A DNA stretch of 31,580 bases from Botryllus schlosseri (Eukaryota > Chordata > Ascidiacea > Stolidobranchia > Styelidae), in assembly GCA_000444245.1 (NCBI GenBank), contig ATSW01053152.1, positions 1-31,580 on the forward strand, given 5' to 3'. The notes under the pieces were generated by a model that did not search any database, was not told the DNA's origin, and saw nothing but the letters and a program-made list of their open reading frames with translations. Shown in pieces: positions 24,501 through 30,500 of the stretch; position 1 is the stretch's first letter; each line of letters opens with the position of its first letter. Position numbers and translations under genes: made by a program.

Positions 24501-27500
24501 TCCGTTTTAAATTGGCGCTCGCGGCGTTGGAAAGACGATTCCCCGAAATCAAAAGCGCTGACGAGCATCCTGTCGGTCTGTGCTTTGTGTGACTGTGTGT
24601 CATTCGGAAAGAGTTTGATAGACAAGTGGTTCGCTTGAACATGCTTGCTGTGTGGCCAAATCTCGGCTCCGAGGCCTGAACCTGTCCGGAATCACTTGGG
24701 CGCTATTCGGAATTTTTGCGAAAATGGAATTTCGCAACAGCGTTGTTGACTTGGTCGTCGGCCGAATTTTGGTGTAGCAATCCGGAAGTTTGGTATGGAT
24801 ATTCTGCGGTGATGTAATTTCATTTCCGTCTTTGCCAACAGCTGTTCAGATCGCTTAGTTTCTATCGATTTGTTAGTCGGTATATACAAAGTCCATCAAA
24901 CGATGTACAGTAGGGCTGTTCAAACCCTAAATCTTGCTCGCTAGGTGATTAAATCGTCAGGTTGCATAAAAAACGATGCACACCAAATTTGACTCGATTC
25001 CAACCAGTAAATGCCGATTTCTGCCAAAGTGAAATTTTGTTTATTTCTGAAATAATATTATTTATGGTGGCAAATTTCGTCACTCCGACATGACCAAAAA
25101 TCTTTTTTTTTGGCAACCTCACGATTTGATCACCTAGCAAGTAAGAATTAGAAAAGAAAATTTTTTTGAACAGCCCTAATGTACAGCATTGAGGCTGACA
25201 TCCCTTTCGCTTTTAATCTATCTGATCTATAAATCTGTATAAGTCTAGGGCGTGAATCTTTTTGATGCAATGAAATCCTCAATATCCAGATCATTTCCCA
25301 TTTGACGGCAGCCACATAATTGTTCTAATATGTTGTTCGGCCACGATGATGTCTGAAGGTTATCGCGAATCATGTATCTGTATTGCATACTTGAAAGTGA
25401 AATCAAAATCTCTTTGGTAAATATTAAATTGTTACTGCTGCATAGCGGCATTCTGAAACGCAGTCTTAGCACACCATTTACCTTAAAGTTACACTTTGAA
25501 GTGTGGGAGATCCGTCAAAAGTGCCCCAAGAGGCGTCTCTGCGTTGGCTGCCACTGAAATTTAAGAACCAAAGACACGGCGTCTAGCATCACACAAAGTT
25601 TTCAGGGCACGTACAATTTTCCCCGTTGACAGGTATTGAAGAAGAGGAAACTCGTATGATGAACAACGGAGCTGTGCAGATTCTCGAGCTGGTCAAAGAC
25701 GCCGGCGCCCACACGAAGCCTAAAGCCGCTCTGAACCACATGACGAGGCACATCTTACAGCTACTATTGAACGCTTTAGTCAGGAACGAGACGCCGCACC
25801 TGGATACCGGTATATATCATGTACGTGGGCACAGCGACGGTGTTCTGAAGTGTTTTTGCGATTTTAGAACCGCTCGGAAAAGCGCACTCAAAGTCAGCAT
25901 CATCCGTTACGTCTATGGCTCTTCATTTGAGGAAGGTAAGGGTTTTCTATTTTTGTACGACATGCCGAGAGAGTATTGCAAATTTTTGTTGAATTTATCG
26001 CAGAATCAGGACGAGTCGTCGGTGAGATTTTGGTTTATTTCGGTTGTTGACCGCATGTGTTTGATATACTAGTCGTGCTTTGCGATCTGGTTATGTTCGT
26101 TTGTTCACCCCGCAATATTTCCATATTTTATAGCATGCTATGATTTGCTCTTTGTTGCGTGGTTGGGCGGCTATTTGTGTTCTGCCTGGCCGTGAATCAC
26201 CACCAAACTGGCATGCAATGTTACGGTGTCTGCGTTTGGTTTTAAGGTCAACCCATTCCGGTATTATTCCAGCGTGGATAAAAAAGTGTAGAAAAACACT
26301 AGGTGCTACTTAATAGGATAATGCGCATGTACAAAACTAATATATCGGAACACGTATGTTTGAACCAATGCTACAAAAAATTCACAGTTGCTCACACCGG
26401 TCAGCTCTTTTCAGGATGTGTGAATACTATTTCGAGTGGAAGTAGAAAATGAAGGTATAAATAGTATTCGAGTAGATTTGGTTAGTGGGTGTGCTTTTAG
26501 CAGGTAACAGAAAGTTTCAAGTTCAAAAATTTCAAAGATTTCAAAGTGCGTCTTCGCGACTAACCCAAAATGATTCAAAACACTACAAAGAGGTGTGTAC
26601 AAAGTTTTTGAAATACATTCGGTTACTATAATACTGTGGATACATCGCCCAATTGTTATGACAATTTCGCACATAACGTTGTGCCTCAAAACTATACCAC
26701 ATTGAAAGTATTGACGTCAAAAGTAGATTGGCAAGTCAACGAATCCTATGTGAATACTTTGAAAAAGTGACTACCTCTATAAAAAACAATCAAATCGGAC
26801 AGTAGAACGTCAACAAGTTATCTTAGCGATTGCGCGCCCGAGATGTGTCTAAGAGTTTACAGTCTGCTGGGGGCAATCTATTTTTAGTATTATCTTCACG
26901 AGGGTGTCCTGGCAATTTTGCACTCGTACATTCATTTTGCGTGCACGCCTGCCGTCAGAATCGAACTCTTGGAATTTGAGCCGCACGTTCGCCCGTTCCA
27001 TTATCTTGCGCGGTGTTGCATGACGGGCATGACCCTAGATTCACACGGTCTACGCGTGAATCAACACTCGGTTTCTCCTGCCCCCAGGCCGCAGACGACA
27101 TGAACCGCCGGTACAGCGAGAGCGAAGCGGCCGCAGTCCGCGAAGAGGAACGCGCAGCGGTGCTTCGCCAGGGCAGCGTGGCTCCCGCCACGGAGGAAGG
27201 ACCGTCGCGCGGCTCGCAAGACGCCACGGACGTATTCTATCCTTCCGTAAGAACGGACCCACTTTTGTTTTTGATATCATTTTGCTCTTTGCTTTCTCAT
27301 ACCTTTGTAAGTTTACACTTTGTTTCGATACTGTCGCGGCCCAAAGTGGGGTCGTTTGTTTGTACTGGAGTCGCCATAACTGAACTTATTCAATCTTTTA
27401 TGTTTCAAACCAATGCTGAATATAGACCGATTCTGTTTTTGTCCTATTTCGCTACCTTTGCCTGTGCTTGAAATGCAGCCGATTTCTACGTTCCTAGAGA

Positions 27501-30500
27501 ATTTAGAGGGGGCAATGGTGTCCTGATGTTACTATTGTTTGGATTATTAATTTTGACGACTGGTCTGTACGAGTCAGATTCAACGCATTGATATAATAAT
27601 AACGAAACATCGTAAGCGATTGTGAGAAGAACATGATATGCAGTTAAGCTGTAACAAGTTACGCCGTGTATTTAAAAAACTGGTGGCCAATACACATTGC
27701 GGGCGCTACCGCCACCATCGCGTCAGCAGTACAAATTGAACGTTGAAACAAACTGACAATTTCGTCTTCGAGAAATCCAGTTCACGTGGTAATTGTAACA
27801 TATTAAATACAATCGTTTTAGGATACTTTTGTGTATCAAGATTTCTCTCCACGTGTACGTAAATAATATAACTATGATTGTTTAGCTGGAGCACTACTTG
27901 AAATATTTTTCCAAGTATCGGAAAACAAAATGGGTCGCATGTAAATGTTGGGTTCCAATAAATTCGAGTCGCCTCTTGAAAATATCGCTTGAAAAGGATA
28001 CTGGTGCACAAAATGAACTATGCGTGAACGGCAGTGTTGAAAAATAAAACACGATTTGCACACCAAACAAAAAGGTGATGATGAGTATTTACTGCGAATC
28101 AGTCGGACTTCTGTTTAAAGAGGCAGTTACGTGTCTTGACCTTCGACAATCCTGGTTAAGAACCTCAGAGCTAACCATATTCGTCTTTTCCATACTCGTC
28201 ACCCGGTCGGTAACAGATATGTGTCGTCTTTTTTATAGAATTCTCAAGAATCTAAAGACGACAAGTCGAAGACTGATGCTGAAAAAGCTAAATCGGACAA
28301 ACGTATGTCGCATTTTGCCGGTTTTCCGGTCCGTGGTATACACTGTGAATTTGAGAACATGCCAAGTCTATTGGAGATTTCTGGACTGTGCTTGTAGTAC
28401 AATACTGCGGTGCTATTATCATGAAAATGAAAATGAAGTCAAATCTTTTTGCGAAATGTGATGGGAAATGAAATTGCAAGAGTAGTTTCCAAAGTTCATT
28501 GTAATGATAGCTTTCAATACGGCAAATTCCCCAAAACTGACAGGCCTGCTCTGTATGCAATTTCATTTGTCTTACCTTGGGAGAGATTGTCAGAAGGGAT
28601 TAGCTTGAGTGTTGCTACGCAGACAATGGCGTTGTCGACAATCTGGGCCTGGATTAATCCAGACAAGATAAACATGGCCGACGTAAATAGAAATATTTGG
28701 ACGTCTTATATCGATTCTGTATGCTTCTTATGTCGCAACTCGAGCACTAAATTTCTGGACTGTCGGTTTAGGCGGTGCTGATTAACCGTAAACTTACATT
28801 GTTCGTCAGGAAACATAATCGCTATGTTCCGGAAGGTATATATGCGTTTATTAAATTCACTGATTTTTTCATCCTGTTAGCATTACGTCTTGTAGTCCTG
28901 CTAGAGCATATATCTTGTGTTTAAGAGATTGCATTTCACTCTTGCGCTGTCAACGCGAATGACGCAGAAATTGGGGAGGAGATATTTTCTTAAATAGTTG
29001 TCGTGTTTGTGGTAGGTAGGTGGTAGGAAATGTAGCAAGCGCAACCAAAAATGTCTTCAATCGTCTGAACAAGAAACGGATGCGAAAAGTAATGGTAATG
29101 CCACAAATATTGTGTGTGCAAAAAATTAACTGTGCAATGTGCATCAATGGAGTCTTCCAAGAACATAAACATTGAAATAAAATTTTCACGCAAAACAAAA
29201 ACATGACAACAGTTCAAAAATGCTTGAAATCTGTCATAGTATTGTTCGAACGGAACACAGCAGCTTGATACCAATTGCTTAGTCACAAATAAGCTTTCAA
29301 GTGTTGGTGATAGAATTGGCATTTATGAAGGACGGGGTTTTGATTTCCAACCCCTGTGTACGCCACCGCGCGTGTCATACCACCACAACAATCACAATTT
29401 GGCTACTTATCGTGCCTGTAACTACCAGCAACCTATGATGGCCAAGGCGGGCGTATCATAACAAATCATATTTATGAGTGGAGTGCGTGTCTTAACCTTC
29501 AGTAGAACACCTGAGATTGGCTCATGGAAATGTTAGTGTTCCATGGAACATTGGTGAAGAACCACTGCTATAGACGCTATCCACTGACAAGAGATGCCTC
29601 ATCAGTGTACTAATTAGCAACATTGCGTTTTCCAGCCGACCAGGACACCGCGCTGTTCTCGAAATCCGTAATCCTGCGACTGCTCGCGGAACTGGTCAGC
29701 TCGTATCCGACATGCGCCATGTACATAGCGTATCACACATACTCGGCCGGAATCTCACCTGACGTAAAACAGGTACCGTCGCAAAACTGCTGTTCCGCTG
29801 CGCACCATCCTGACATTTTTTGTTTTATCTTTTATGCAAAGGACACCACGTGCTTGTCGTATATCTTGCATCGTTTACTACCGCCTACTAACAAGCCAAG
29901 CAAAAAAGACGATCGTAACGTCGCTGGCGCGTCAAAGGTAATACGAGTTTTTTTTCGTCACGACAAGTCTCAACATAGGGCTTCGTGATTCGGGTGGTGG
30001 TGTCATGCAGTCTCTGTATGTGTATAAAAGAAAATGCTTGCTGAGCGCCAAGAAGCAACAGATGTCGGTTTCACTGATCCGGCGGGGCCGGCGATTGAAC
30101 TCTCGACCTACCTATCAGGAAGCCGGACGATCCACAATTACGCTATCCTGTCGTTAACAGTGCTAACTGATAATCGCCGGATGTCGTAATTTTGAGTTTT
30201 ACGGCTGTTTTGAGTTTTATGACTGCCCACTCAGGATGTCTCAGGAAAGCCTTGTTTTAAGCAGCCTTTAAACGTTTAAGTTTTGTTGAATTTGGGCAGC
30301 CAGTCAGTTGGAATTTTCGATTCTCACGCACAACCACACGGCCTCTTTATTTTTGATAGCGGAACATTATCGTGTTGCAGATTTCGCTTTGGATTGTTAG
30401 ACATTTCAGAAATGTGATGACATCCCCCGTTCCGATGACAGTCGTCTGTCATTCGGTTAATGTAGATCAGGGGCACTCGCTATTTTTCATAGTGCGATAT

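Noticed and set aside
28449-28781. 110-codon plus-strand frame as an extra HUWE1 exon or nested gene
   Set aside because: No match to HUWE1 residues between exons 28 and 29, no suitable splice pair in the needed phase, and no recognisable family.
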